Shown: piece by piece, positions 21,250-33,960 of the stretch
How the letters are laid out: every line of letters begins with the position of its first letter
Numbering within the stretch: position 1 is the stretch's first letter
Notes under the pieces: model-generated
The model's input: only the letters and a program-made list of their open reading frames with translations
Told to the model about the DNA's origin: nothing
Databases searched by the model: none
Position numbers and translations under genes: made by a program
Source of the DNA: Tetragonia tetragonoides
Lineage: Eukaryota; Streptophyta; Magnoliopsida; Caryophyllales; Aizoaceae
DNA: 64,000 nucleotides
Assembly: GCA_038025085.1 (NCBI GenBank)
Contig: CM076141.1
Span: 21,027,001 to 21,091,000, forward strand
Reading direction: 5' to 3'

Positions 21250-22822
21250 CTAGGACAGAGACCAATCATTCATGAATCTAAGTCCTTGTGTAATAATATG
21301 ACGCTCATGCTTATCCTGTGGTAGAGGCTTAGTCAGCGGATCAGCAATGTTCATATCCGATGATACTCTGCCCACCTTGACATTTGCCATTTGTACAAAG
21401 CTTCGTATCAAATGGTAATGTCTGAGTATATGCCTAGTTTTCTGATGATCCCTAGGCTCCTTCGCCAGTGCAATGGCCCCATTACTGTCACAATAATAGT
21501 CGATTGGATTCGAACTATTAGGTATCACCCCAAGTTCAATGATAAATTTTCGAATCCACACTACTTCTTTTGCTGCTTCAGAAGGAACAATATACTAGGC
21601 TTCTGTTGTAGAATCAGCAACTGTATCTTCTTTGGAACTCTTCCAACAAACTTCTCCTCCATTCAGAATGAATACAAATCCTGACTGCGATGGGGAATCA
21701 TCCTTATCCGTTTGGCAGCTTGCATTAGTGTAACCACTTACAATGAGTTCCTATTCACCACCATAGACAAAAAATACATGCTTAGTCCTTCTTAAGTACT
21801 TGAGGATGCTCTTGACTGCGACCCAGTGACTTTCACCTGGATTAGATTGGTATCTACTCGTCATACTTAAAGCACAAGCAACGTCAAGACGAGTACACAT
21901 CATGACATACATGATAGAACCTATAGCAGAAGCGTACATGAATTCTACTCATGCGATCTCGCTCATCTTGTGTCGAAAGACACTGAGTCTTGCTAAGAGC
22001 TATGCCATGTGACATTGGAAGATTACCTTTCTTGGAATCTTGCATGTTGAACCTTTTCAACACCTTATCTATATAGGTACTCTGGCTTAAGCCGAAGAGT
22101 CTTTTTGATCTATCTCTATAGATCCTAATCCCTAAGATATAGGTTGCCCCTCCCATGTCTTTCATTGAGAAACACTTTCCCAAAAAGGCCTTGACTAACT
22201 GAAGTGTAGGAATATCATTTCCAGTTAGTAATATGTCGTCCACATATAAGACCAAGAATACCACAGCGCTCCCACTAACCTTCTTGTAAACACAAGGTTC
22301 CTCTTCGCATCTAAGAAAATCAACTCGAGTTGTGTCATGTACACATCCTTTTCTAGGTTTCCATTAAGGAAAGTTGTCTTCAAATCCATTTGCCATATCT
22401 CATAGTCATAATATGCAGCAATGGCAAGGAGTATCCTAATGGATTTAAGCATTGCGACGGGCAAAAAGGTTTCATCATAATTTATCCTGTGAATTTGATT
22501 ATAACCTTTTGCCACCAATCGTGGCTTAAATATAAACATTCCCATGCATGTCAATTTTCTTCTTTAAAACCCATTTACACTCAATGGTTTTTATGCCATC
22601 GGGTGGGTCTACCTAAGTCCATACTTTATTTTTATACATGGAATCCATTTCAGATTTCATGGCTTGAAGCCATTTGTCGGAATCTGGGCCCATCATTGCT
22701 TCCGTGTTGGTCGTAGGCTCATCATCCTCTATTAATAATATATGACGATGTTCAGTCACCAAGAAACCATATATATTGGGTTTTCGGCGCACTCTTTCAG
22801 AACTACAAGGGGATGGTGCCAC
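21250..22822 (-). pseudogene. Copia RT and RNase H
   Basis: From the right: the segment with SDKWLQAMKSEMDSMY opens RT, then RLVAKGYNQIHRINYDETF, IRILLAIAAYYDYEIWQMD, the active site LYVDDILLTGND, and RSKRLFGLSQSTYIDKVL. RNase H begins with SIMYVMMCTRLDVACAL and ends with PIDYYCDSNGAIALA, RHYHLIRSFV and DPLTKPL. Frame breaks lie near 22560, 22260, 21940 and 21600. RT copies the element RNA and RNase H removes the template. Confidence 0.85.
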
Positions 22823-24294
22823 AGGTGCAGCTACTACAACATCTTGTAAACTACTTTGAGCCTCCTCAGAAGTTGGAGTACTCTCCTATGGCTCTTGAAC
22901 CTCTTCGAGTTGCACTTTACTCCCACTGGTTCCTTTAGAAAGAAACTCTCTTTCTAAGACGACACCGTGTCGAGCCACAAACACTTTGTTGTCGCTGGGA
23001 TGGTAAAAGTAATATCCTTTAGTTTCCTTAGGATATCCCACAAAGAAGCATTTATCAGATTTAGGTCCAAGCTTATCAGAGAGTAAACAATTTACATAAG
23101 CTTCACAACCCCAAATCTTTAGAAAAGTCAAGCTGGGAACTTTTCCCGTCCATTTCTCATATGGTGTCTTTTCTACTGATTTTCATGGACTCCTGTTAAG
23201 TGTGAACGCGACTGTATCAAGAGCATATCCCTAAAAAGATATTGAAAGACTAGTAAGGCTCATCATTGATCTAACCATATATAACAAAGTTTGATTTCTC
23301 CTCTCCGATACACCATTCCATTGTGGTGTACCTGGAGGGGTGAGTTGTGAAACAATTCCACAATCTTTCAAATGACTATCGAACTCTTGGCTTAGATACT
23401 CACCCCCTTGATCTGATCGAAGGGCTTTAATCTTTTTTCCAAGTTGATTTTGTACTACATTCTGAAACTCCCTGAACTTTTCAAAGGATTCAGATTTATG
23501 CCTCACCAAGTAGACATAACCATACCTGCTGAAGTCATCAGTAAAGATAATGAAGTATTGGTAACCTTCTCTAGCAACGGTGCTTAATGGTCTGCATACA
23601 TTAGTATGTATGAGGCCTAATAAATCACTTGCTCTTTCAATGTGACCAGTGAAAGGTGCCATAGTCATCTTCCCTAATAAACAAGACTCACATGTCTCAA
23701 ATGACTCAAAGTCAAATGAGTTTAAAAGTCCATCATTATGGAGCTTTTGAACACGCTTCTCGCTTATATCTCCAAGACAACAATGCCAAAGGTAAGTTGG
23801 GTTAGAGTCATTTGAATTGAGCCTCTTAGTAGTTATGTTATAAACTGGAATTTTATGTTCTAGAACATAAAGGCCATTATTGGACCGCTACCATAAAATA
23901 TATCATCTTTACAAAAGGAACAACATTTGTTCTTAATCACAAAGACAAAATCTTCCAAGTCAAAAACTGAAACGGAAATAATATTCCTACTAATGCCAGG
24001 TACATAATAACAATTATTGAGTTCTAAAACCAATCCAGATGGCAAACTTAAATAAAATGTTCCCACAGATAACGCAGCAACTCTTGCTCCATTTCCAACG
24101 CGCATGTCCACTTCAACTTTCGCCAAAGTCCTACTTCTCTTTAGTCCCTGCACATTTGCACAAATGTGAGCACCACATCTGCTATCTAATACCCAAGAAG
24201 TAGAATTTGAAGAAGTAAATACATTTACTTCTATAACATAACATTTTCCTGAAGTTGAAGGAACACTTCCCTTATTCTTCTTCAGATCCTCCAA
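22823..24294 (-). pseudogene. Copia protease and integrase
   Basis: The protease site reads WVLDSRCGAHIC; copia enzymes have D-S/T-G here, so Gly is replaced by Arg. The GAG pre-integrase region is degenerate (around 23680-23880). The integrase core runs 23668-23231 with DLLGLIHTNVCRPL, FIIFTDDFSRYGYVYL, LRSDQGGEYLS and the Glu-bearing PQWNGVSERRNQTLL. The C-terminal part includes MTFLKIWGCEAYVNCLLSDK. Stops occur near 23230 and 22890. Confidence 0.83.
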
Positions 24295-25117
24295 ATATTT
24301 CTTGCAATTCCTCTTCCAATGCCCAAGCTCATTGCACTAAAAGCACTTGGTTTCATCGTTAGGACCAGATGAGGGTTTGAACTTAGGGCTTTCCTTTGGA
24401 TTGATTCACAATCCAACCCTTCATGATAGCCTTTTTCTTGTCCTTAGTTTGACCATGTTTCTTAAACTGGCCCCCCTTTCTAACCATTAGAACATTGGGA
24501 GTTGGGTCCTTCTTGACGTTTTGCTCAGCAGTTTTAAGCATCCCATGCAGCTCAGCCAATTACTTGTTAAGATTATGCATATTATAGTCCACAACAAAAG
24601 TATCATAATCATTAGCCAATGAAGCTAAGATGATATCAATAGCCAACTCTTGACCCATTGGGGAGCCCATTTTTTCCAAGTACTCAACATAACCAATCAT
24701 CTTGATTACATGAGGACTAACTAAACTTCCTTTCCCCATCTTGCACTTAACCAAGTCACTCACAGTGTTAAACCTCTCAGTTCGTGCTTGCTCCTGAAAC
24801 ATTCCATTCAGGCTCTCAATCATCTCATAAGCCTCCATGTTTTCATATCGCTTCTGAAGCTCAGAATTCATGGTAGCCAGCATGAGACAACTAACATCAA
24901 TTGAATCATCTTTGAGCTTCTGATAAGCATTCCTCTCAGCATGAGGAGCATTGGTAGCATGAGCCTTCTTTGGGACTGGTTTCTTAAGGACATATTCCTT
25001 TTTCTCGTGTTTGAGAATAATTCTCAAGTTTCGATACCAGTCCAAGAAATTGGTTCCATTCAATTTGTCCTTCTCAAGGATGGATCGCAGTGAAAATGAG
25101 TGTGATGGTGTAGGGTT
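24295..25117 (-). pseudogene. Copia gag
   Basis: LNGTNFLDWYRNLRIIL near the N-terminus, then ERFNTVSDLVKCKMGKG and LASLANDYDTFVVDYNMH, the UBN2-type gag fold. The zinc knuckle is CF-stop-CNELGHWKRNC, a stop in place of one residue. A stop follows YNMHNLNK and a frame shift lies near 24400. The exact start codon is not clear. Confidence 0.8.
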
Positions 25118-26342
25118 TGAAATTATCTACAACAAATGTACAAAGATTTTAGTGACTTATTTCATAAATATTTCGTTAACTATTTAACAAAATAAATCCA
25201 CTATATTGATGTGACAAATATCCCTATGAAATATAGTGGTGCCAAGATCCATATTTCCTAAGTATCAAGTAAGCTTTGGCTTATCACACGCTTAGTTATT
25301 TAGGTAAGTAACCCTTTACTAATTGTATCCTATACAACTCCTGGTCGATGGGATGACATCATATGTCCCGGCTCCCAACTCTATGCCTTAAGGCCCAAAA
25401 CTATTTTGATAGCCTTATTAAGTTAACCAATTTATACATATGTGTAACTGTTACTAATCATAACAGACTTGAGTAATTAAGGATGCTCTACTTTGGCAGA
25501 CACATTTTAATGAACCAAGTCCTAATGGGTGTATGTGATTGGAAAGGCATCAAGTTAACTTAATATCACTAAGGGATGTGATTGATTATATGGAGTTGAG
25601 TTTCATGCAAACGTAACAATAAATATAATCAACAGTAAATAAGCAGAAGCATAAATAACAACATATGTGATATAGTATGGCCCCCTAAGCTATGGTGATC
25701 TAATTTCCACACTTTGCTTCTTCCATATAGCAGCTGTATGTCCATCTCCATGATATCCTTCGACCTTCATGAACTTGATCTTACAATCAACTTTATCATA
25801 AAAGCTACACTACTACACTAGCAATAATCTAATTATTACATTCAAAGTAACAACACGCATTCGTATTTAATAATTACATTCAAATAAACGACACGCAGGC
25901 CGTATTTTAAACCAAAGTAAAATTATGGCTCATACTATTCACCATACCATACATTCAACATCATATGAACTAAAATATCACATATCAAAACTCAAACATC
26001 AAAGATTTGTAATGGCATAAAAATAAAACATCATTCGCACAAACAAGCGGATCTATGCAGAGGTCAAGGGGGCGGCGTCGGGGTGCAAGGGGCAGCGCCC
26101 TAGTTTATCTATGTGAATTCATCAAACAGTAGCATACAGAATTACAACGACTTGTATTCAAACAACATGCTATTTGTAACATACGAATCTTAACATATGA
26201 AATATTCATACAGACATGCTTTCATAGATTGATAAAAAGAAAACGAATCACACATAAATATGTATTATATACATATCATGATTTCGAACTTACTCATATA
26301 TCTACCATATATCATATATTCGAAGACAGTAAAACACAATGA
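25118..26342 (-). other. Copia leader
   Basis: AT-rich untranslated leader. It contains a G-rich island (26067-26100, GGGGGCGGCG with G-rich repeats) unlike its surroundings. No ORF of interest. Confidence 0.5.
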
Positions 26343-26354
26343 GCTCTGATACCA
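26343..26354 (-). other. Primer-binding site of the copia element
   Basis: TGGTATCAGAGC on the minus strand, complementary to the 3' end of initiator tRNA-Met, one base inside the 5' LTR. Confidence 0.85.
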
Positions 26355-26355
26355 C

Positions 26356-26963
26356 TAAAGGAATTTCTAACTACTAACAGTATCATACATGCATAATAGA
26401 AATTCGATTAACCCAGAAAAACATGTAATTACTGTAATTAAATATCAAATCGCAATACTACCTCACTCCTTTGGTCGCTGGTTGGATGAACAGTGGTTGG
26501 GTACGGATGAACACGTCAGATGTCGTGCCTCAACTGGTATCCACACACAGACTCGAATCCATACGTCAGTATGCTAGTACAGCGATCCCGTTCACAACCT
26601 CCGTTCTCTCCTTACTCTAATGACCCACAATTAGGGTTTTGTAAAAACTGATTATCACGTGTAACCCTAGCTGATCAGGAGTCATGATATATATAGGGAG
26701 GCAGGAGGGCTGATTAGGATAAGTGTGTGATGGGCCTAATCCCAATTAGACCCTTCTAATAAAACGAGCCTGTTAAGTGTGCGACCCTGCTGGTTTACTT
26801 AATGTGGCAGTAAGTCCAAAACTCTTTTCGGGCCCACAAACCGTAATTGGTTTCTAGAAAAACATTACGATTACCCATATTAAGTAAAGATCGATTTCCA
26901 TAATTCAACCAATAATGCAATTATTAATTCTTACTATGATTATTTCATAGGGCAAATCCAACA
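26356..26963 (-). repeat. 5' LTR of the copia element
   Basis: 608 bp, same ends as the 3' LTR; a few substitutions and two small length differences. Confidence 0.9.
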
Positions 26964-27116
26964 TCATGGTAGCTCTAGTTCTGTAACTCCAAATCAGGAT
27001 GAACATGATGATGTCGTAGTTGCAAATTCATTTGATATTCTTGAGAAATATAGTGATAATGTTAGGGAGCTACAAGAGAAAGGTGGCTACTCTCAAGTTC
27101 AAGTCCAACAACCCCC

Positions 27117-30100
27117 ATGAATATCATGTGCTGGAATATTAGAGGGCTTAACAAGCCCTACAAGCAGAAGGAAATGAAATCCTTTTTGCTTAAAAATAAA
27201 GTAAACTTATGTCGTTGTCTAGAAACCAGAGTCAAAGAGAAAAATTTAAAAAAAGTTTCTCAGAGAGTTGCTAGAGATTGGAATGTTGTTTATAATTATC
27301 CGCATGCTTATAATGGGAGAATTTGGGTCATGTGGCAAGCAGGCTATCTGGATCTTCAGGTTCTTCATACACAAGAGCAGTTTATTCACTGCCTTGTAAC
27401 TAATCTTCAGTCTGATTTTACATCCAATATTACTTTTGTATATGGATTGAATTCAGTAGGAGAGAGGCTAGCTCTTTGGAATCATTTACAAGTTAATTGT
27501 GATAATTCACATCCTTGACTTCTACTTGGGGACTTCAATGCTCTCCTCTCTGTTGAGGATAGGTTAAATGGGGCTCCTGTGCATGAGCAGGAAACTAGAG
27601 ATTTTCAGGCTTTCATTGATAATTTGGGGCTGCGACAGCTCAAGAGTAAAGGTTGTCATTTTTCATGGAGTAATAAGCAACAAGATGTAGATAGAATTTA
27701 TAGTCATATTGACTGAGCACTTGGCAACACTCGCTGGATGCAGGGGTTTAGTCACCTTGAAGCTGATTATCTGAACCCTCACATATCTGATCATACTCCC
27801 ATTTTACTCTCCACAACTACTCATTGGACTATAGGTCCTCAACCTTTCAAATTACTTAAGGTTCTGCTTAAGGATCATGTGTTCCAGGACTTAGTGTCTC
27901 AAGTTTGGCAGGAGGATATTGTGGGTGTTGAAATGTATATGGTTTGGTTTAAGCTCAAAAAACTTGGCAGCTTAGCTAAGGGAGTTTAGAGGGCTAAGGG
28001 AGTTTAGAGGGCAATGAATAATACTGAAGGCAAGCTGGTATCTGCTCAACAGGCTCTTGAAGATACTCAGACTGCACTGAAGAATGATCTTTTAAACCCT
28101 CTTCTTATTGAGCAAAAGAACACTCACTGTAAGCAAGTGGATAAATGGGTTACTCTGCATGAAACAATCCTCAGGCAGAAATCTAGAGCAACCTGGATTA
28201 ATGAGGTTGACCACAACTCTAAATTTTACCATGCTCATTTGAAAGCTAGAAGGGCTATGAACAAGGTTATGTCTATAAATGATGAACAACGCTGCAAATT
28301 AACCTCGCCAGAAGATATTGAGCAGGAATTCTTGAACTTCTTTGTGGGACTCATGGGGACTACAGCTGATCAGATGCCTACAATCAATTTTGAAGTGGTC
28401 AGAGATGGACCTACTCTCTCTATTGATCAACAGAGACACCTGATCAGGGATGTTACCGATGCAGACATCAAAAAAGCTCTTCATGATCTTCCTGATGGTA
28501 AAGCACCAGGTAAAGATGGCTTTCCCTCTGAATTCTTCAAAGCTTACTGGCATGTGATTGGTGTTGATGTGAGTAATGCAATCAAGCAATTTTTTACAAA
28601 TGGTAAAATGCTCAAGGTTGTTAATTGTACAACTGTTACTCTTATCCCTAAAGTAACCTAGGCCACTTATGTGAAAGATTTCAGGCCTATAGCTTGTTGT
28701 TCTACCTTGTACAAATTAATTGCTAAAATCCTCACTGATAGACTGAAGAGTGTAGTGGATAAGTTAGTTGGGCCTTCCCACTATGCTTTTATTGAGGGGA
28801 GACATATTTTAGATTATGTGATTCTTAGTCATGAGCTAGTCCAAGGGTATACAAGGAAGGGTATGTCACCTAAATGTATGCTCAATGTAGACCTTAGAAA
28901 AGCTTATGATTCCCTTGAATGGGGTTTCCTGAGAATGCTGTTGCTTGAGTTGGGATTCCCTTATAAGTTTGTTGGTTGGGTTATGAACTGTGTTTTTTCT
29001 GTGAGCTACACACTACTGCTGAATGGTAGCATCACACCTATATTTAAAGCAAAAAAGGGTTTGAGGCAAGGGGATCCTATGTCCCCCCCTTTTGATTGTT
29101 CTTGCTATGGAATATCTGAACAGATCCTTGAAGCAACTACACAAGAATCCTGACTTCAACTTTCATCCAAAATGTGGGAAGCTGGGGATCACTCATATCT
29201 GTTTTGCAGATGATTTGTTGATTTTTTTTAGAGGGGTCGGGGTATCTGTAAATCTCTTATTTGAAGCGTTTGAGCACTTCTCTCATGTCTCTTGTCTGAC
29301 TGCAAATCTGGATAGAAGCTCAATTTACACTTCTGGGTTGAGTGTTTATGAGAGTGCCTCTATTGCTCAAGAACTTGGTTTCACTCAAGGTAGGCTCCCC
29401 TTCAAATACCTTGGGGTTCCACTTTCTTCTAAAAATCTAACTGCTATGCAATGCAAGCCACTGGTAGATAAGATCGTGGCTAGAATTAATTGCTGGACCT
29501 CAAGATTTCTTTCTTATGGAGGTCGCCTACAACTCATCAAAAGTGTACTCTTTGGTATTCAGACATATTGGTCACAAATCTTTTTCCTGCCAAAAAAAGT
29601 TGTCAAACTTGTTAATGCTGCATGTAGATCTTTCCTTTGGACTGGCCATGCCGCTACATCCAAGAAATCCCTTGTTGCTTGGGGTAGATTGTGTTCTCTT
29701 CTCCAGGATGGTGGGTTACATATCATTGATATCTGCACCTGGAACAGAGCTGCACTTTGTAAGCTACTCTGGGCCATTTCTCAGAAGAAAGACAAGCTTT
29801 GGGTCCAATTGTTGCATGCATATTATCTTAAAACAGGAGTCTGTGCTCTGTGCTGATCTACCTATACAGGCTAGCTGGTTGATCAGGAAAATTGTTGACA
29901 GCAGGAAGTGGCTTGGGATTGGCAATGTTGTTCATGCACAGCTTCAAACTCTCACCAGTCAAGGTGAATTCGTTATTAAGAAAGCTTATCTCTTCTTGAG
30001 CCCTCACCACTCTCCAGTTCCTTGGAAAAGATTAATAATGATGTCGGGCTTAATTCCTAAGCACAAATTTATATTTTGGATAGCTCTTCATGGCAGACTC

Positions 30101-30382
30101 AACACTGCAAGTAGATGTGCAGTATTGGGGTTGCAAGTTCCTCTTGCTTGCTCTCTATGTAACTCTAGTAAAGATGAGTCCATGTCTCATCTGTTTTTTG
30201 AATGTAAATTCTCAAGAGATATATGGTCTGCTCTTCTACAATGGGTTGGTCTGAGCAGACAACCGCAAAAATGGGAAGAAGAAGTGAGGAACAACAAGCC
30301 ACATTTTAGTATACTCACTTTTCAGTTCGCTGCCACTATTTATCATGTTTGGATAGCACAAAATAGGCTTCGTTTCATGTAG
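27117..30382 (+). pseudogene. LINE ORF2: endonuclease, reverse transcriptase, zf-RVT (broken)
   Basis: The N-terminus MCWNIRGLNKP is an APE-type endonuclease start. LLLGDFNALLS and SDHTPILL are later endonuclease motifs. RT has DFRPIACCSTLYKLIAK, NVDLRKAYDSLEW, GLRQGDPMSP and the active site FADDLLIF (about 29205). The zf-RVT-like tail has KHKFIFWIALHGRLNT and the Cys/His cluster CSLCNSSKDES with HLFFEC. There is an in-frame stop at 27517, a stop at 27716, others near 27990 and 28660, a shift at a C run near 29083, and one near 29850. It would nick DNA and prime reverse transcription from the poly-A end. Confidence 0.87.
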
Positions 30383-30705
30383 GAAACACCTTCAGCAGGG
30401 GGTATCTTGCATTGCATTGTGAATGAATTGCACATCAAAGGGGGGAAAAACTAGAAATGGCAGAAGATCCTAGTGCAATTAAATAGTTACCCAAAAATGT
30501 ATTCTGCTTGTATGCTCCTATATGATGAGGATGGTGAATTGTACCCTCCCTAGGAGGTGCCAAGCCAGTGTCCACTTCTAGCTTCTGCATCAAGTTTTAG
30601 AGTTTATTTGTTTTGTGTTCTGGATGGGTAGTGTCAAACCTCCAGATGTACTGTCACGCTTATTATGGTTATTAAAGATGAGTTTGTTATTGACGAAAAA
30701 AAAAT
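30383..30705 (+). other. LINE 3' UTR and poly-A tail
   Basis: No coding potential; ends in nine A at about 30697-30705, after which element B sequence resumes. Confidence 0.7.
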
Positions 30706-31162
30706 ATCCGGGTCAGAAAGAGTCAGAAATCCACGAAAAAGGCCAAAGCCAGCGCCGCTAGTGGCCCCGACCTCGGCCCAGTCAACATTTCTCTTTTTGT
30801 TCCTGCCCGCCCGTTTGGTCTGTTCCGCTCGATTTTGAGCCCAATTTTCAAATGCACAACAAAGTTACAAGGCCCGAGACTCCCTTAGTCTTATTCTTTT
30901 CCATTTTATTTTATTATTATTATTATTTTATTCTTTTTTTAGGGGGTATAATATGTGTAATTTTTGCCTTTTCTTGCAATTTTTACCCTTTTCTTTACTT
31001 TATTCCCTAAATTATGTCCCATTCCTTGATGCATAACACATTGCATACTTAGAGATCAAACGGACATAATCGAGTCATAATAGCATTCATATCAAATATA
31101 TGTATAAAACACAAGACTTCAAAGTACTGAAGACCAATGTTTACAAATCAAGCCTATACTGT
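30706..31162. other. B spacer between DUF7745-like and PMD genes, right of the LINE
   Basis: Contains GCCGCTAGTGGC near 30755 and the conserved GGGTATAATATGTGTAATTT block near 30943. It matches 61340-61829 of C and 12877-13255 of H. Confidence 0.55.
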
Positions 31163-33575
31163 TCAACTGGAATCATCATTATCATTGCTATCGGCCTCAT
31201 CCTCAACGGAAATCCCCTGACCATAGTTCCCAGCCGAATAGTGGAAAGAGCCATGAGTACTGAACGAGCTATAAATAAGACACTCTAGCAACTGACGAAT
31301 GTCGGGGTCCCACAGAAGATGAAGACTGCGACATCTGCGAACAATCAAGACCGAAATGTTAAACTAAGAACTCCACTTAGCTAAACAAAAAGACAAAAAT
31401 CTACTTACATCAGCGGTCCAGGATCGAGAACTCTTCCCTCTACCCATCACCCGGCTATATCCCTTCTTCAACAGATGGATGAGCTTAAAGACTTGAGAAG
31501 CCTGCTCTCGGTTCAGCTACAAGAAGGAACAAAAGATAGAGTCAGCATTCAAAAGCAACACAAAAAAAAAGCAAGAAGGGATAAAAACATACCCCCGTAC
31601 AACCATCAGGCAAGGGTAAGCCCTCCACGGCCTCTCCGTCAGCAATATGTAGAGGGAGCTCCTCTACTATACGTCCCACACTCTTACCAATGTACCTCAC
31701 CTCATTACACGGCAAGGTCATACTTGGGGGCTGGCCATGAGGAACTCTGGAATGGGACCTCCTAGGACCCTGAGGAGCCAAACGATCCACCTACAAGACA
31801 CAAAAGTCAGTATATTACACATATAGCTGAAAAGGCACAAATAATAATGTTACCTCAGAAAAAAGGTCCGGCATCAGACGAACCAAGCAATAGGCCAGAT
31901 ACACAGCTGTACGGTCAAAGCCAGTAACCTCCGGCTCAACAAACTGCATGGCCGCCATTCCCCGAGTCATGACCCCCAAGTCATCCACACTCAGACTGCG
32001 CAGGTAGAACATGGTCATAAGAGGGTCCTCCAGAACCAAATGACCACCCAAGGCAGGATACACCAGCCGAGTCAAGCGGTCCCCCAAGTACCACATAAAG
32101 CCAAATGGCCCCTCAAAGGCCATCCGCAAGGTGGATACCCTGAATGACTCGGTAGTAATATGGGCCGGAACCCCGGGAATACCGTCAAAGGAAGTCCATG
32201 ACACCTGCAAATTACAAGATCAAAGTTCATTCACATCAAATGAACCAAAAAAAAGATATATACGTAAGTAAGCTGAAGACACCATACCTCAGACGCAACA
32301 TGACTCTCAAAGGTAGCCCGAAAATGCGCTCCAAAGAGGCAAACGGGTGGTTATGCCTACCGACCCACCGTGAACCTAGTGGGAACATCCTTAAACCAGG
32401 ACTGTGAGGATGAAAAGATGGAAAATACTCAAAGAACCACAGCTGTCATATAACCAGGAACAGTCAGATACAACTCTCCTACAAAGTATGCATATGCAAA
32501 GAAAAAAAAACATATGTGCCTACCTCCAGTATCCTCCATGGGCCCGAGATAGACACCCTCAGACTCGTCGACTTAGGCCTGCAAGCCTGACGACACCACC
32601 TCACAAAAGAAGCATACGTAGGAGCACCAATGTTATACTCATATACTTAAGACAAGTTGTCAAACATGACACGCACTCTTCCTCTGGGCAAAGATGGTCG
32701 CCCCCAACAAGCAAGCAAAGAAAATACGAGCCCTCTGATCCTCGGTAAGCCCCTGCTCCGCTAAGGCTCCCCATAACCTCGGTAAGGAAATTCGGTCCTC
32801 CCTAAAGTGGACATATACAGGCCCGTATACCTCAAGTAACCTATCAGACTGCTGGTGATAAGTCGCGTCATACTGTATACGACGCCCTGTATAGGACAAG
32901 CCTGTCAGTACAGCGAACTGATAGAGAGTAGGAAAAATCTCCCCCACAGGTGTGTGGAAAGTGTTCGTGGTATCCCAGAACCTCTCCAATAACCCCCGTG
33001 AAACTATCCTAGTATCCCCAGAATGACAAGCCGGGATAACCAAAAAAAAGTGCTCAAAGCCCTAAGCCTAGCCCCCACAGTAAATGTGCCCAACATCATG
33101 GCCCAATGAGAAGTGGACCCTTGAGCCTGCAGCAGGACACCAACACCCTAGCCAACAAATAAAATTTTCTCAACACCCCATATACTACAAATACAGCCAA
33201 AATAATTCCACACAAATTATATACAGCTGACCACCAATCCAATACAAATCACAATTTGTTCGTGTGCCGAAGCACTAACAGTTCAAATTTTCAGTAGAAA
33301 AAAAAATATATATTGAACAAAACAAAAAAAAAAGAGAGTCAGGAACATACCAACTGAGGGTTAGACAGATGACTCTGTCTGTCCAGTAGCAATATACTAC
33401 GATCCCAAACCCCAGCTAGGCGTCAGTCCACACGCATAAACGAGTCTTGATACAAATTTGCCCCATCTGCATACCGAGGGAGGGGTGTACTAGAAGATGG
33501 AAGCCCAGTGCGAAAGAGGTCCCGGTTTTCCTCCTCCTCACCCAAGGGACGCTTCCCTTTGTCTTTGGGAGCCAT
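31163..33575 (-). pseudogene. PMD-like accessory gene, copy B (broken)
   Basis: Exons on the minus strand: 33351-33575, 32524-33126, 32288-32442, 31854-32214, 31593-31790, 31409-31516 and 31163-31334. Splice sites match copy A (donors GTATGT, GTAGGC, GTAAG; acceptors CAG/TAG). Exon 1 has a TGA at 33423-33425 where Trp is expected. Exon 2 has LLERFWDTTNTFHTPVGEIF and RARIFFACLLGATIFAQ, then a small deletion and stop at SACHV. Exon 3 has an extra base. Exon 7 is shortened by about 330 bp but keeps the conserved acidic tail and the stop. The protein would be antisense-coded relative to B pol. Confidence 0.78.
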
Positions 33576-33960
33576 AGGAGAAGAATTGGAGTTTTCTCTC
33601 TCTACAAGTGAAAATTTCAAGTTTCAGATTCACAAGAAACAAGTACCCATTCAACAATCCAACCCGAAATTCAACAACTAGGCAGAAAAATAAACAAGTT
33701 CAAGACAAAAACCAAGGAAATTTGATCGAGAATCGACTTACCTTGAAGAACTAGTGAAGCTTTCGACAATGGTGGCTAGCTCGACAATGCTCTCGGCCGA
33801 GAAGACAAACAATGAAGCAAAAACGCGAAAAAATTTGCGACCAAACAATGTTGCCAGCTCAAAGTGAGCGCCGCTAGCGGCGTTTGGGAGAGCCGCTAGC
33901 GGCTCTCGTAAGAGGCCCATTGTTGCTAGCGGCGCTGACCTGGGCCACTAGTGGCCTGCA
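33576..33960 (-). promoter_or_regulatory. Upstream region of PMD gene, copy B
   Basis: It holds two perfect GCCGCTAGCGGC palindromes at 33870-33881 and 33892-33903 and a near copy at about 33925. The leader intron donor AAG|GTAAGTCG near 33742 and acceptor before AGAGAGAAAAC near 33605 match the A and H copies. Confidence 0.6.

Larger units (their letters stand above)
19931..26963 (-). mobile_element. Ty1/copia LTR element, complete in outline, inserted in LINE ORF1
   Basis: 7033 bp with two LTRs, a PBS matching the initiator tRNA-Met type (TGGTATCAGAGC), a PPT, and gag, protease, integrase, RT and RNase H in copia order on the minus strand. The TSD is TCATG. Coding is broken by stops and shifts. 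The lineage within copia is not assigned. Confidence 0.92.
18766..27120 (+). pseudogene. LINE ORF1, DUF4283-type RNA-binding protein (split by copia)
   Basis: Starts MSKKGQKKQRNT. The N-terminal half is low in hydrophobics. A DUF4283-like part begins at MIVKLNPETLKQQEEIW, with stops at 19198, 19258, 19324 and 19399. A region resembling the knuckle of these proteins follows (KFGHVVGEC; the first Cys pair appears degraded). A stop at 19825 precedes the copia insertion at 19931. It resumes at 26969 and ends with the TGA at 27118-27120, which overlaps the ORF2 start as ATGA. In L1s ORF1 coats the RNA. The coding pieces are 18766-19925 and 26969-27120. Confidence 0.75.
18714..30705 (+). mobile_element. 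L1-type LINE inserted in element B, itself split by a copia element
   Basis: ORF1 and ORF2 of a plant L1 (DUF4283-type ORF1; endonuclease, RT and zf-RVT in ORF2), ending with a 9-A tail at about 30697-30705. B sequence resumes at TCAGAAAGAGTCAGAAATCC, which aligns with the same spacer in element A. A clear long TSD is not visible; only CGGG recurs at both ends. Without the copia insertion it is about 5 kb, near full length for a plant L1. The left boundary is uncertain by several bases. Confidence 0.8.
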
